Below, piece after piece: positions 17,158 to 25,454 of a DNA stretch of 29,033 nucleotides. Each line of letters opens with the position of its first letter. The stretch's first letter is position 1. A program made the position numbers and the translations under genes. Under the pieces are notes generated by a model, which made no database searches, had not been told where the DNA came from, and saw only the letters and a program-made list of their open reading frames with translations. The stretch is from Pseudomonadota bacterium (GTDB lineage Bacteria; Desulfobacterota; Desulfobacteria; Desulfobacterales; Desulfobacteraceae). The stretch lies in the NCBI GenBank assembly GCA_018816605.1, contig JAHIVS010000621.1:1-29033 (forward strand), read 5' to 3'.

Positions 17158-17191
17158 CCGGGCAGTTTCCCGTAAAAACAGATCTGCCCGG
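17158..17191. terminator. Hairpin between convergent phoR and amidohydrolase genes
   Basis: CCGGGCAG (17158-17165) and CTGCCCGG (17184-17191) form a perfect 8-base GC-rich stem with an 18-base loop, followed by an AT-rich tract with four T. It sits between convergent genes and could serve both strands. A smaller CAGCC/GGCTG stem straddles the phoR stop (17116-17129). The rest of the 262-base gap shows nothing recognisable. Confidence 0.5.
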
Positions 17192-17385
17192 GAAAATTCT
17201 CTTTTGGCAAGATCAAAGAACTTGCGACAAAGGGCCTATGGTTTAGATCAACCATACGTGTTTCCATTCCATCCCCTGCAGACCAGATCGCGCAGAAACA
17301 CATCACCAGACCCCAAAGGCGAGAGCCGCCCACTAAAGACATCTGCCTGCTCCAAAGACCATGATCAATGCCAGTGCCTGAACCT

Positions 17386-18225
17386 TTATTCCAAAAGGGC
17401 AAGGGCATTTGTTCCCAATACCTGTTCTTTCTGGGCCGATGTCATGGCAGACTTGTCCATGTCGGCAAAGTAGCGGTCCGGTGTAAGCAGGGGAAAATCC
17501 GTGCCAAACAGCACCTTGTCAATGACACCGGCCCGCACGGCCATGTCATAGATTTGAGGATCATAGAGAAAAACAGAGGCAGCCGTATCATACCAGATGT
17601 TTTTCAGATGTTCTTTCACCTGTTTTTTCATGACGTGGTAGAAGAAAATACTGCCCCCCCAGTGGGCCAGGATGATCCGGTTATCGGGAAATGCCCGTGC
17701 AAGGGTATGGATCTGTTCCAGGGTCACCGGTGTCTTGCCGGGATAGGGATGACCCACGGGTTCATTGGTGTGGATCAGGCAGGGACGGTTGCCCCAGGAT
17801 AACAGGGCTGCCATGACAGGTTCCAGAAGCCTTATGGCGGTTTCATCAATGCCGGAAAGGTAAAAGGCCAGCTCTCCCACGCCGGAAAGTCCTGCGTCCA
17901 TACAGCGGACGGCTTCGTCTGCCGCGCCCTCCCAGGCCAGGTCAAAACAGGCAAGTCCTTTTATCCTGTCCGGATACCTCTGGACAGCCTCAAGAATTGC
18001 ATCATTGTTTTTCCGGGCATACTCCGGGTTTCTCCAGGGAAATCCGCAGACCACGGAAATATCCACCCCATGGAGATCCATGGAGACCATCAGTTCGGAA
18101 AGTGTGGAAATTTTTGCATTGGGTGCGTTATAGAGCAGCTTGAACTCAGGCTCCTTGTCAAAAAAACAAGATCTGTCGGTTCTGACCGCTTCGGGAAAAA
18201 GATGGGTGTGGAAATCGATTATCAT
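17386..18225 (-). CDS. Amidohydrolase-superfamily metal-dependent hydrolase (PF04909 type)
   Basis: 279 residues from the ATG at 18225. It has a GAGG site about 10 bases upstream and is preferred over the TTG nine bases earlier, where the site would be too close. It is a TIM-barrel enzyme with metal ligands in the N-terminal H-x-H of MIIDFHTHLFPE, a mid-chain His in CLIHTNEPVG, IILAHWGGSIFF and the late Asp in VLFGTDFPLLTPDRYF. This is the signature of the amidohydrolase_2 group, which contains decarboxylases and lactone or ring hydrolases such as the ACMSD and 2-pyrone-4,6-dicarboxylate types. The substrate cannot be told from sequence. It is transcribed divergently from the tetrapyrrole operon and has no partner on its own strand. 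Confidence 0.85.
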   Translation of the reverse strand: MIIDFHTHLFPEAVRTDRSCFFDKEPEFKLLYNAPNAKISTLSELMVSMDLHGVDISVVCGFPWRNPEYARKNNDAILEAVQRYPDRIKGLACFDLAWEGAADEAVRCMDAGLSGVGELAFYLSGIDETAIRLLEPVMAALLSWGNRPCLIHTNEPVGHPYPGKTPVTLEQIHTLARAFPDNRIILAHWGGSIFFYHVMKKQVKEHLKNIWYDTAASVFLYDPQIYDMAVRAGVIDKVLFGTDFPLLTPDRYFADMDKSAMTSAQKEQVLGTNALALLE

Positions 18226-18259
18226 GGCAGTCAATCCTCAATCTGGGGTGATAAAGATA

Positions 18260-18288
18260 TTGAAAAAATATGACCGGCACTATATACT
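18260..18288 (+). promoter_or_regulatory. Sigma-70 promoter of the tetrapyrrole operon
   Basis: TTGAAA (18260-18265), a spacer of 17 bases and TATACT (18283-18288) lie in the 109-base gap between the divergent amidohydrolase gene and the precorrin-2 dehydrogenase gene. The start codon at 18335 is 47 bases downstream of the -10 box. This is a good match and the only evident promoter for the three-gene unit. Confidence 0.6.
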
Positions 18289-18334
18289 AAATCTTTTATT
18301 TAAACAAGGTAAGTGCGCAAGGGATGCGGTCAAA

Positions 18335-19000
18335 ATGAAATATTACCCCGTTTTTCTGGATGTAAAGGACCGTGACTGTCTGGTGGTGGGAGGGGGGGAG
18401 GTCGGTACCCGCAAAGCCCTGGGCCTTTCCCGGTCGGGCGCCCGGGTGCGGGTGATCAGCAAAACATTTTCCCAAAAACTTGAAGCCGGAAAAAAAAGCG
18501 CCGGCATCTGTCTGGAGTGCAAATCCTATGATCCATCGGATCTGGACACTGTTTTTTTGGTTTTTGCCGCCACGGACAATGGCAGTCTGAACAGGCGGAT
18601 CCAGGCAGACGCCAAGGCCCGGAATCTCCTGTGCAATATTGCCGATGACCCGGACAGGTCGGATTTCATTCTTCCTTCGGTTGTGGACAGGGGGGATCTT
18701 TTGTGTGCCGTTTCCACATCCGGGGCAAGTCCGGCCCTGGCCAAACACATCCGCAAAGATCTTGAGCAGAGGTTCGGGCCGGAGTACGAAGACTTTCTGG
18801 TGCTCATGGGCAATATCCGGAAAAAACTGCTGGAAGCGGGGCATGACCCTGCCGCACATAAGAAAATATTTACCGCCCTGGTTGAAAAAAATCTGCCGGC
18901 CCTGATCGCTGCCCGGGACGAAGCCCGGATAGACAAGGTTCTCGTTGAACTGCTCGGGCCCGGGGTTGATTATAAACGCCTTGGACCACAGGAGAAATAA
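18335..19000 (+). CDS. sirC: Precorrin-2 dehydrogenase (siroheme synthase N-terminal type)
   Basis: 221 residues from the ATG at 18335, the usual length for stand-alone SirC/Met8p-like proteins. The frame is open further upstream, but this start gives the family's N-terminus (YYPVFLDVKDRDCLVVGGG). The NAD-binding loop GGGEVG is at residues 19-24, VFAATDNGSLNRRI and CNIADDPDRSDFILPSVVDRG follow, and FAVS-type AVSTSGASPALAKHIRKDLE lies near residue 135. It oxidises precorrin-2 to sirohydrochlorin and may chelate iron to give siroheme, the cofactor of dissimilatory sulfite reductase. It touches the next gene (stop and start adjacent) and is in one operon with hemX-like and hemA genes, so early tetrapyrrole steps are cotranscribed. 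Confidence 0.92.
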   Translation: MKYYPVFLDVKDRDCLVVGGGEVGTRKALGLSRSGARVRVISKTFSQKLEAGKKSAGICLECKSYDPSDLDTVFLVFAATDNGSLNRRIQADAKARNLLCNIADDPDRSDFILPSVVDRGDLLCAVSTSGASPALAKHIRKDLEQRFGPEYEDFLVLMGNIRKKLLEAGHDPAAHKKIFTALVEKNLPALIAARDEARIDKVLVELLGPGVDYKRLGPQEK

Positions 19001-19834
19001 ATGGACTTACAGCCAGCCAGTATCATGCTGCACCTTGCCACGCTATTGTATTTTTTCAGTATGGCAGGATATGTGTTTTTTTTGTTTGATCAACGGGACA
19101 GGATTCAAAAAGTGTCTTTATTCCTGGTGTCCACGGGTGTTGGGATTCATCTTCTCAGCGTGGCTGCAACCGGGATCGCGGCCAGGGAGCTGCCGGTCCA
19201 GAATATGGTACAGAGCCTTTCCCTGGCAGCCCTTTCCCTTGGCGGTATGTTTTTGTATTTTCAGTATAAATTTAACCTTAAAATTCTGGGTGTTTTTGCC
19301 GCCACCCTCTTGTCGGTAATGATGCTTTCGGTCATGGTGCTTCCGGATACCCCCGTGGCCTCCAATGAGACGCTGAGGGGATTCTGGTTTATCGCCCATA
19401 TTGCCCTGGTCTTTACGGGAGATGCAGCCCTGGGGCTTGCCTGTGGAGCCGGAATCTTGTATCTGCTCCAGGAAAAAGGGATACGATCCAAAAGCCCGGG
19501 GTTTTTTTATAAACGGCTGCCCTCTTTGGATTTTCTGGACAATGTCAGTTATACCTGTATTACCACAGGCTTTGTCCTTTTGACCTTTGGCCTGATCACC
19601 GGATTCATATATGCCAAAGCCATATGGGGACGGTTCTGGAGCTGGGACTTCAAAGAGGTGTTTTCCATTTGCACATGGCTTATGTATGCGGCCCTGCTGC
19701 ATTTCCGGTTCCATTCCGGCTGGCGGGGCCGGAAATCGGCCATCATGACAATTATCGGATTTATGATTATTATTTTTACCTTTCTGGGAGTTAATATTTT
19801 TCTGGGCGGGCATCACCAGAATTTTACCAAATAG
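19001..19834 (+). CDS. HemX/CcsA-like cytochrome c assembly membrane protein
   Basis: 277 residues and about eight membrane segments (for example IMLHLATLLYFFSMAGYVFFL; LGVFAATLLSVMMLSVMVL; IMTIIGFMIIIFTFLGV). The tryptophan-rich motif WGRFWSWDFKE near residue 208 is the WWD-type haem-handling signature of the CcsA/HemX family, and it is followed by a segment with histidine (LMYAALLHFRFHSGW). In many bacteria a gene of this type sits directly before hemA, as here, and is called HemX. In CcsA it delivers haem for cytochrome c maturation. The chain here is short, as in HemX, rather than full CcsA. RBS GGAG (18991-18994) lies inside the end of the previous gene. Confidence 0.88.
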   Translation: MDLQPASIMLHLATLLYFFSMAGYVFFLFDQRDRIQKVSLFLVSTGVGIHLLSVAATGIAARELPVQNMVQSLSLAALSLGGMFLYFQYKFNLKILGVFAATLLSVMMLSVMVLPDTPVASNETLRGFWFIAHIALVFTGDAALGLACGAGILYLLQEKGIRSKSPGFFYKRLPSLDFLDNVSYTCITTGFVLLTFGLITGFIYAKAIWGRFWSWDFKEVFSICTWLMYAALLHFRFHSGWRGRKSAIMTIIGFMIIIFTFLGVNIFLGGHHQNFTK

Positions 19835-19844
19835 TGAAAGAACC

Positions 19845-21122
19845 ATGTCAAATATTTTTTTAATTGGTGCAAATCATAAAACAGCGCCTGTGGAACTTCG
19901 GGAAAAATTGTCTTTCACAAGTGATGAGACCCTCGGGGCCCTTGGGTATCTGAAGGAGGATCCCCATATCAAGGAAGCCCTTGTGTTTTCAACCTGTAAC
20001 CGGACGGAAATTTTGTACATCCCCAAAACCGGTGACCAGATTGAGGAGATCATACACTTTATTTCCCGGCATAAGCGGATCGCTGTTTCTGAGTTCCGGA
20101 AAGCGCTGTACATCCACGGGGGAGAGGCGGCCATCCGGCACATGTTCCGGGTATCCGCCAGTCTGGATTCCATGGTGGTGGGCGAACCCCAGATTCTGGG
20201 TCAGATCAAAAAAGCCTATAAGACCGCAGTGGAAGAAGGCGCCTGCGGTGTGCTGCTCAACCGGATGATGCACAAATCCTTTTCCGTTGCCAAGCGGGTC
20301 AGAAAAGAGACCGGCATCGGGGACAATGCGGTTTCCATCTCCTATGCCGCCATAGAGCTTGCCAATAAAATTTTTGGTGATTTGTCGGATATCCGGGTGA
20401 TGCTGCTGGGGGCCGGTGAAATGGCGGAACTTGCGGTTGAGCATTTGATATCCCACAAGGTTAAAGAGATTGTGGTGGCCAATCGGACCTTTAAAAATGC
20501 CCTTGCCCTTGCCCAGAAATTCAAGGGCCGGGCGGTCCAGTTTGAGGAGAGGGAAGCCGTGCTTTCCGATGTGGACATTATCATCAGCTCAACCGGTGCC
20601 ACGGAGTATGTCCTTACCCAGGACCAGGTAAAGCGGGCCATGAAAAAAAGGCAGCATAAAACCATCTTTTTCATTGATATCGCCGTGCCAAGGGATATTG
20701 ATCCCAAAATCAACCGGGTGTCCAACGCCTATGTGTATGATATTGATGACCTAAGAAGCATAGTTGAAACCAATATCGCCCAGCGGGAGCAGGAGACCGT
20801 CAAGGCCGGGCGGTTTGTGGAAGAAGCCGTGGTAAGCTTTCAAAAATGGATGGACAGCCTTGCCATTGTTCCCACCATCAAGGCCATTAACGACAAGATG
20901 ACCGGAATCGTTGAAATGGAATTCAACAAGACCATTTCTTCCCTGGGCCATTTGTCGCCTGAGGAGATTGAGGCGGTCCGGCGCATGACCCAGGCCATTG
21001 CAACTCGGGCCATCCATGATCCCATCCGGTTTCTGAGAAACACAGGGGACCACAGGGACGACTCCCTGTATCTGAATGTGACCCGGCAATTGTTCGACCT
21101 GGATATTCCGGAAAAAGAATAG
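19845..21122 (+). CDS. hemA: Glutamyl-tRNA reductase
   Basis: 425 residues, full family length. It makes glutamate-1-semialdehyde from glutamyl-tRNA with NADPH, the first committed step of C5-type tetrapyrrole synthesis. The catalytic cysteine is C51 in FSTCNRTEIL, with the N-terminal GANHKTAPVELREKL and the substrate-recognition block RVSASLDSMVVGEPQILGQIKKAY. The NADPH domain shows MLLGAGEMAELAVEHL, ANRTFKNALALA and FFIDIAVPRDIDP. The C-terminal dimerisation helix ends in DDSLYLNVTRQLFDL. It starts 10 bases after the HemX-like gene with only a weak ribosome site. A GGCCAT/ATGGCC inverted repeat overlaps its stop (21122-21150). The next steps (hemB, hemC, hemL) are not in the window. Confidence 0.97.
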   Translation: MSNIFLIGANHKTAPVELREKLSFTSDETLGALGYLKEDPHIKEALVFSTCNRTEILYIPKTGDQIEEIIHFISRHKRIAVSEFRKALYIHGGEAAIRHMFRVSASLDSMVVGEPQILGQIKKAYKTAVEEGACGVLLNRMMHKSFSVAKRVRKETGIGDNAVSISYAAIELANKIFGDLSDIRVMLLGAGEMAELAVEHLISHKVKEIVVANRTFKNALALAQKFKGRAVQFEEREAVLSDVDIIISSTGATEYVLTQDQVKRAMKKRQHKTIFFIDIAVPRDIDPKINRVSNAYVYDIDDLRSIVETNIAQREQETVKAGRFVEEAVVSFQKWMDSLAIVPTIKAINDKMTGIVEMEFNKTISSLGHLSPEEIEAVRRMTQAIATRAIHDPIRFLRNTGDHRDDSLYLNVTRQLFDLDIPEKE

Positions 21123-21528
21123 GCCATGGCTTCCCCACAGCTCAATGGCCCTATTGCAGCGGTATCCTGGGAAATGGCCCGCGAAAATGTGATTAAATGG
21201 GGGTAGCGGGTGCAATCTGTTAAAAATATCCCTGAGAAGGAAACCATTGATCTCTTAAACAAACACAAAGGGCCGGATGAAAACACTTCAGCATCCAAAT
21301 TCAGATACCCGTTCGTATGTTTAATTTCCAACCATCACCAGAATGCCCCCGCCTCTTCTCCCGTTAATTGAAGATAAAAAATCCGATTTTTGTCTGATTT
21401 GAGGACGCCTGCCACAAAAAAATAATATTAAATTCTTGACGTGTAGCTGTAATATAACTATAAAATGTCCAAGTAATAGCTGGAATGTACCCCTGGATAG
21501 CTATTTTGTAAACAGGAGTCTCAACATC
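21123..21528. other. Leader region between hemA and the benzoyl-CoA operon
   Basis: About 400 bases. It holds a weak hairpin over the hemA stop, an AT-only stem (AAAAAT-CCG-ATTTTT) in 21376-21396 and an A/T-rich tract directly before the -35 box at 21436. The tract resembles an UP element. The promoter is listed separately. Confidence 0.45.
21433..21464 (+). promoter_or_regulatory. Promoter with operator-like repeats, benzoyl-CoA operon
   Basis: TTGACG (21436-21441), a spacer of exactly 17 bases and TATAAA (21459-21464) form a near-consensus sigma-70 promoter behind an A/T-rich tract. Inside the spacer are GTAGCT (21443-21448) and ATAACT (21454-21459), two RTARYT repeats 11 bp apart. The block 21433-21459 is 20/27 identical to 27618-27644 ahead of bamB. 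Placement between -35 and -10 suits a repressor site. It lies 65 bases upstream of the DUF2080-like start codon. Confidence 0.75.
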
Positions 21529-21708
21529 ATGGCGAGCGAGGATGAAAAAACGGATAGGGCTGAAGAGCGTGATCCGCCCAGCAAGGTGAAGTTTGAAATC
21601 TATGGTGAAGAATTGATCGAAAAAACGGTCAAATCCAGCGGGAACAGCGGCAGGGTTTATCTTCCGCCTGAATGGATCGGGACCAAAGTAAAAGTGGTGA
21701 AATGCTAG
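21529..21708 (+). CDS. DUF2080-like / AbrB-type small protein
   Basis: 59 residues from the ATG at 21529, with AGGAG at 21514-21518. The reading frame runs further upstream, but that part would start inside the promoter. The C-terminal half reads EKTVKSSGNSGRVYLPPEWIGTKVKVVKC. It resembles DUF2080, a short family known mostly from archaea and annotated there as transposon-associated, whose core (SGNSGRVY-P-WIGKKVKV) looks like a swapped-hairpin AbrB/SpoVT DNA-binding half. The first 20 residues are acidic and probably unordered. It is the first gene of the benzoyl-CoA operon, 24 bases before bcrC. A DNA-binding role on the repeats in the adjacent promoter is a guess; a structural or RNA-related role is equally open. 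Confidence 0.75.
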   Translation: MASEDEKTDRAEERDPPSKVKFEIYGEELIEKTVKSSGNSGRVYLPPEWIGTKVKVVKC

Positions 21709-21732
21709 CGCAAAAGATGGGATGAGGGGGGT

Positions 21733-22902
21733 ATGGCACTATCGCAATTTCATAAATGGTATGCGGGCAGGCACGAATACCAGAAAGACTGGAAAAAAAG
21801 AACCCATCAAAAAATAGTCGGGTATTTTTGTACCTACACCCCGGAAGAAATATTTTACGCATTTGAGGTTCTGCCGGTTCGAATTCTGGGGTCCCATGAA
21901 CTGGAAGATCTTACAGAACCCCATATTTTTCCGATGTTCTGCCCCTTTTGCCGTGATATCCTTGCCCAGGGACTTTCGGGAAAATACGATTATCTGGACG
22001 GTATTGCCTTTGGCCAGTCCTGTCTTCATTTACAGCAGGCCTTTACCTCCTGGGAGATCCACCAAAACCCTGGGTGGAGCCATTATCTGCCCATGCCGAA
22101 CCATGTCCAGAGCCCAAGGGCAATTCCATTTCTCAAACAAGAGTATGGGCTGCTGATCAGAAAGCTTGAGCTGCTGACCGGCAGGACGATTACCGATGCC
22201 GACCTTGAAAGGGGAATTTGTATTATGAATGAGGTCCGGCAGACCATGAAACAGATCTATGCACTCAGAAAACACAAGAATCCGCCCATAACCGGTGCCC
22301 AGAGCATGGTTATGATCTGTTCCGCTTTCTTTACAGATGCCCGGGAATGGCTGCCGGCGGCAAAAAAAGCCATCGCAGAACTTGAGGAAAGACCCCCTGA
22401 AACAGGCCTCTTTGAAAGGGATACGGGGAAAAGGCTGCTTCTCGTGGGCAGTGAAAATGATGACATGGCGTTTATCGAGATGGTAGAGAATCTGGGGGAG
22501 ACAGGAGCTGTGGGGGCCACCATTGTTGTTGAAGAGCATTGCGCCACCACCCGCTATTTCTGGGATGAGGCACAAGAAGGCACCCCGGATCCCTTAACCG
22601 CCATTGCACAAAGGTATTGTACCAGGACACCCTGTCCGTCCAAAGACTGGCCCCAAAGAAGGCGGGTGGAAAAGATTGTCGAACTGGCCAGGGCGTTTAA
22701 GTGTGACGGTGCCCTTGTGATCCGGCAAAAATTTTGTGATACCCATGAAGCGGATATGCCATTTGTCAAAAAAGCGCTTGAAGAGGCCGGGATTCCCACC
22801 TATTTCCTGGAATTTGATGTGGTTACGCCGGTGGGAGCCTTCTCAATCCGTGTGGAGGAATTTCTTGAGACCCTGGAAACAGAATATGATTTTTTTGATT
22901 AA
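21733..22902 (+). CDS. bcrC: Class I benzoyl-CoA reductase-like subunit, BcrC/BadD/BzdN type
   Basis: 389 residues (about 44 kDa), matching the gamma subunit of ATP-dependent benzoyl-CoA reductases and the wider 2-hydroxyacyl-CoA dehydratase family (HgdB-like fold). Visible family features are GYFCTYTPEEIFYAFEVLPVR near residue 30 with C33, the MFCPFCRD pair C70/C73, GIAFGQSCLHLQQAF, and a late VIRQKFCDTHEADMPFV block. Some of these cysteines should hold a [4Fe-4S] cluster at the interface with BcrB. The AGGGGGG run one base before the ATG is an unusually close ribosome site. The normal operon order in Thauera is bcrC-bcrB-bcrA-bcrD. Here bcrB follows after 38 bases but the ATPases do not. 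The enzyme may act on benzoyl-CoA or on a related aryl- or acyl-CoA. Confidence 0.82.
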   Translation: MALSQFHKWYAGRHEYQKDWKKRTHQKIVGYFCTYTPEEIFYAFEVLPVRILGSHELEDLTEPHIFPMFCPFCRDILAQGLSGKYDYLDGIAFGQSCLHLQQAFTSWEIHQNPGWSHYLPMPNHVQSPRAIPFLKQEYGLLIRKLELLTGRTITDADLERGICIMNEVRQTMKQIYALRKHKNPPITGAQSMVMICSAFFTDAREWLPAAKKAIAELEERPPETGLFERDTGKRLLLVGSENDDMAFIEMVENLGETGAVGATIVVEEHCATTRYFWDEAQEGTPDPLTAIAQRYCTRTPCPSKDWPQRRRVEKIVELARAFKCDGALVIRQKFCDTHEADMPFVKKALEEAGIPTYFLEFDVVTPVGAFSIRVEEFLETLETEYDFFD

Positions 22903-22940
22903 CGGGCCGTCCGGGTTCCGGCCGCAACCTTGGGAGCAAA

Positions 22941-24245
22941 ATGGGAAGATACCCCACAGAACCGCTTAAATGCTGGAAAAAGGCAAAGGAACTGCGCAAT
23001 AGGTTCTATCAGAATTATGCCCGGGCCGGGGAAAAAGGCGGCCTTAGATGGATGGGAAGCGCCTGGGCATTTGACGCGGTTCCTTCGGGGCTGGGGGAGG
23101 ATGTCTTTTGTATTTCCGGAGAATCCTATGGCGCCGCCTGTGCCTTTGACAGACCCCTGTCAAAAAAATTTCTGGAGGCGGCCCGGAACTTTGGGTTTTC
23201 CCGGGATCTTTGCGCCCACATGAGAAATTACTGGGGATCCCTTCTGGCAGATGAATCCGCCTTTGGCGGAAAATTTGTCAAACCTGATTTTGGATGGAGC
23301 CAGCATATCTGCTGTTCCCATGCAAAATGGTATCAAAATGCAGCCCAGATGAAAGGAGGGGTGCCCATTTTTGTGGTGGATGTCGGCGTGGGCGCCTATC
23401 CCCCCTTTGAGCCCAAGATGTATCCCCACAGAATAAAATATGTGGCCGATCAGCTGCTGGACGGAATTGAGTGGCTTACGGCAACAACGGGAAGAAAATT
23501 TGATGATGAACGCTTTATCAATGCTGCCTGGAATGATCTGCGCTCCACCCATAAGTGGGCACAGATCTGCATGCTCAACCGCGCAAAGCCCGCGCCTCTG
23601 GATGAAAAATTTCTCTATTCCTTTTATGTGTTCGGAACATTACAAAAATCAAATTCCGAGTTTGCCGATTTCTATGATGAACTTTATGACGAAGTAAAAG
23701 ACCGGGTGGACAGAGGCATTGCAGCCGTTCACAATGAGCGGTTCCGGGTGATGTCGGATATCGGATCTCCCTGGGGGTTTTCCGACATTTACAAACGCAT
23801 GGCAGACCAGGGTGTTGTTTCCATCGGATCTCTCTATACATTTGGCCTTGAAGGAATGTGGCTTTATGATGCCCAAACCCATGACCTTCGTCCGAGACCC
23901 TTGCCGGACAGAAAACCCGGGACCCGGGAAGAATGCTGCACCCTGCTGGCCGACTGGCATTTGTCCAAACCCATGTACCAGCATTTTTACCACCCGGACA
24001 ACAAAACCCGGATGATGGATGCCATTGCCCGGCGGTGGGATACAGACGGAATTGTTCTTCATTATAACCGGGGATGCCGGGGGCTTTGTATGGGGATTGC
24101 CGAAACCCGTCTGGCCCTCATTGAACGCGGTCATCGTGTGGTGGCCTACGAAGGGAATATGGGCGATGAGAATGAATTTGATCAAGCAGCTACCCGAAAA
24201 CGTCTGGATATTTTTATGGAAGGTCTGGGCTGTAAAATAAATTAA
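22941..24245 (+). CDS. bcrB: Class I benzoyl-CoA reductase-like subunit, BcrB/BadE/BzdO type
   Basis: 434 residues (about 49 kDa), the size of the beta subunit of class I benzoyl-CoA reductases. Cysteines are placed as in the family: VFCISGESYGAACAF, RDLCAHMRNYWGSLL, WSQHICCSHAKWYQ and YNRGCRGLCMGIAETR. The last two regions are candidates for Fe-S ligands and the substrate pocket. The segment GVPIFVVDVGVGAYPPFEP and the helix-rich middle also fit the family. RBS GGGAG lies at 22932-22936. It pairs with the preceding BcrC-like chain, as BcrB and BcrC form the substrate-reducing module. No BcrA/BcrD activator (ASKHA ATPase with DxG motif) follows; had begins 26 bases later. Confidence 0.82.
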   Translation: MGRYPTEPLKCWKKAKELRNRFYQNYARAGEKGGLRWMGSAWAFDAVPSGLGEDVFCISGESYGAACAFDRPLSKKFLEAARNFGFSRDLCAHMRNYWGSLLADESAFGGKFVKPDFGWSQHICCSHAKWYQNAAQMKGGVPIFVVDVGVGAYPPFEPKMYPHRIKYVADQLLDGIEWLTATTGRKFDDERFINAAWNDLRSTHKWAQICMLNRAKPAPLDEKFLYSFYVFGTLQKSNSEFADFYDELYDEVKDRVDRGIAAVHNERFRVMSDIGSPWGFSDIYKRMADQGVVSIGSLYTFGLEGMWLYDAQTHDLRPRPLPDRKPGTREECCTLLADWHLSKPMYQHFYHPDNKTRMMDAIARRWDTDGIVLHYNRGCRGLCMGIAETRLALIERGHRVVAYEGNMGDENEFDQAATRKRLDIFMEGLGCKIN

Positions 24246-24271
24246 GGAAAGATAATGGAAAGGAGAAAAAA

Positions 24272-25384
24272 ATGACACAAGTACCGGATAAAATATGGAC
24301 CTGGCAAATGGTAACTCCCTTTAGCAAAGACAGGGAAACCGGCGTTGTCACCCCTGGTCGGTTGGAAAAAACCCAGATAGAGGTTCCCGAGCTCAAACCC
24401 GGAGAGGTTTTGGTGAAAGTTGCCGGATGCGGTATCTGCCACACGGACCTTGGATACTTTTATTATGGCGTGCCCACGGTGAACAAGCCTCCCCTGACAC
24501 TGGGCCATGAAATTTCCGGAACCATTGTGGCCGCCGCCGGTGATGTTGAATCCTGGATGGGAAAAGAGGTGATCATTCCTGCGGTTATGCCGTGCAGGAA
24601 ATGCCATCTGTGTAAAACCGGCAGGGGAAACCGCTGCCTTGATCAGAAAATGCCGGGGAACAGCATGGGGATTTATGGAGGATTTTCCAGTCATATCCCG
24701 GTTCCGGCCATTGATTTGTGCGAGGTAAAGAACAGAGGGGATCTTCCCCTGGAAAAACTGGCGGTTGTGGCCGATGCGGCAACGACTCCGTTCCAGGCGG
24801 CCAAAAGGGCGGATATTCAGGTGGGGGATAACACCATTGTCATTGGCGTCGGCGGGGTGGGGCAATACATGGTTCAGATTCTGAAAGCCCTGGGAGCCAA
24901 CTCTGTGGTTGCCATTGATATCAACCAGGATCGCCTGGATACCATGCTGAAAAACGGGGCTGATTTTTCTGTCAATTCCATGGGCAAAACCCCCAAGGAA
25001 ATTGCAGGAGAACTCAAAGCCTTTAGAAAAGAAAAGGGACTTGCTTCCACCGGCTGGAAGATTTTTGAAGTTTCGGGAACCAAACCCGGCCAGGAACTGG
25101 GGCTTGCATTGTTGAGCTTTACCGGAAAAATGGTGGTGGTGGGATTTGGTCCCCACAAGGTAGAATATTCCATTTCAAGGCTCATGGCCTTTGATGCCGA
25201 ATTGATCGGCACCTGGGGATGTCTGCCGGAATACTATCCATCGGTGCTGGGCATGATCACCGGCAAAAAGATCAATTTTGAGGAATTTGTCCAAACCCGG
25301 CCCATGGGGACCATTAAAGAAAGCTTTGATGAAGCCCACAAGCAGTCGCCGGATCAGAGAATCGTACTGGTACCTGATTTTTAG
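24272..25384 (+). CDS. had: 6-hydroxycyclohex-1-ene-1-carbonyl-CoA dehydrogenase (zinc ADH family)
   Basis: 370 residues. It oxidises the 6-hydroxy group of 6-hydroxycyclohex-1-ene-1-carbonyl-CoA to the 6-oxo compound with NAD+, the step before ring opening in the benzoyl-CoA pathway. Catalytic zinc ligands are C56 (CGICHTDLG) and H79-E80 (GHE). The structural zinc loop is C108, C111, C114 and C122 (PCRKCHLCKTGRGNRC). The cofactor fold shows VIGVGGVGQYMVQIL and VAIDINQDRL with the acidic residue that prefers NAD. The assignment over general alcohol dehydrogenases rests on position between bcrB and oah and on the characteristic N-terminus IWTWQMV. It corresponds to Geobacter BamQ. RBS GGAG precedes the ATG. 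Confidence 0.9.
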   Translation: MTQVPDKIWTWQMVTPFSKDRETGVVTPGRLEKTQIEVPELKPGEVLVKVAGCGICHTDLGYFYYGVPTVNKPPLTLGHEISGTIVAAAGDVESWMGKEVIIPAVMPCRKCHLCKTGRGNRCLDQKMPGNSMGIYGGFSSHIPVPAIDLCEVKNRGDLPLEKLAVVADAATTPFQAAKRADIQVGDNTIVIGVGGVGQYMVQILKALGANSVVAIDINQDRLDTMLKNGADFSVNSMGKTPKEIAGELKAFRKEKGLASTGWKIFEVSGTKPGQELGLALLSFTGKMVVVGFGPHKVEYSISRLMAFDAELIGTWGCLPEYYPSVLGMITGKKINFEEFVQTRPMGTIKESFDEAHKQSPDQRIVLVPDF

Positions 25385-25454
25385 TATCTCAATTTTCGGA
25401 CCTGACCCATGTAAATTCTATCAACGAATACACTTATAGATAAGGAGATGACCC

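Noticed and set aside
21210..21371. A 53-codon frame starting with GTG behind a GGGGG run, between hemA and the benzoyl-CoA promoter
   Set aside because: It has no recognisable similarity, ends in a low-complexity stretch and lies in a leader region. The ribosome-site match is the only support, so I did not call it a gene.
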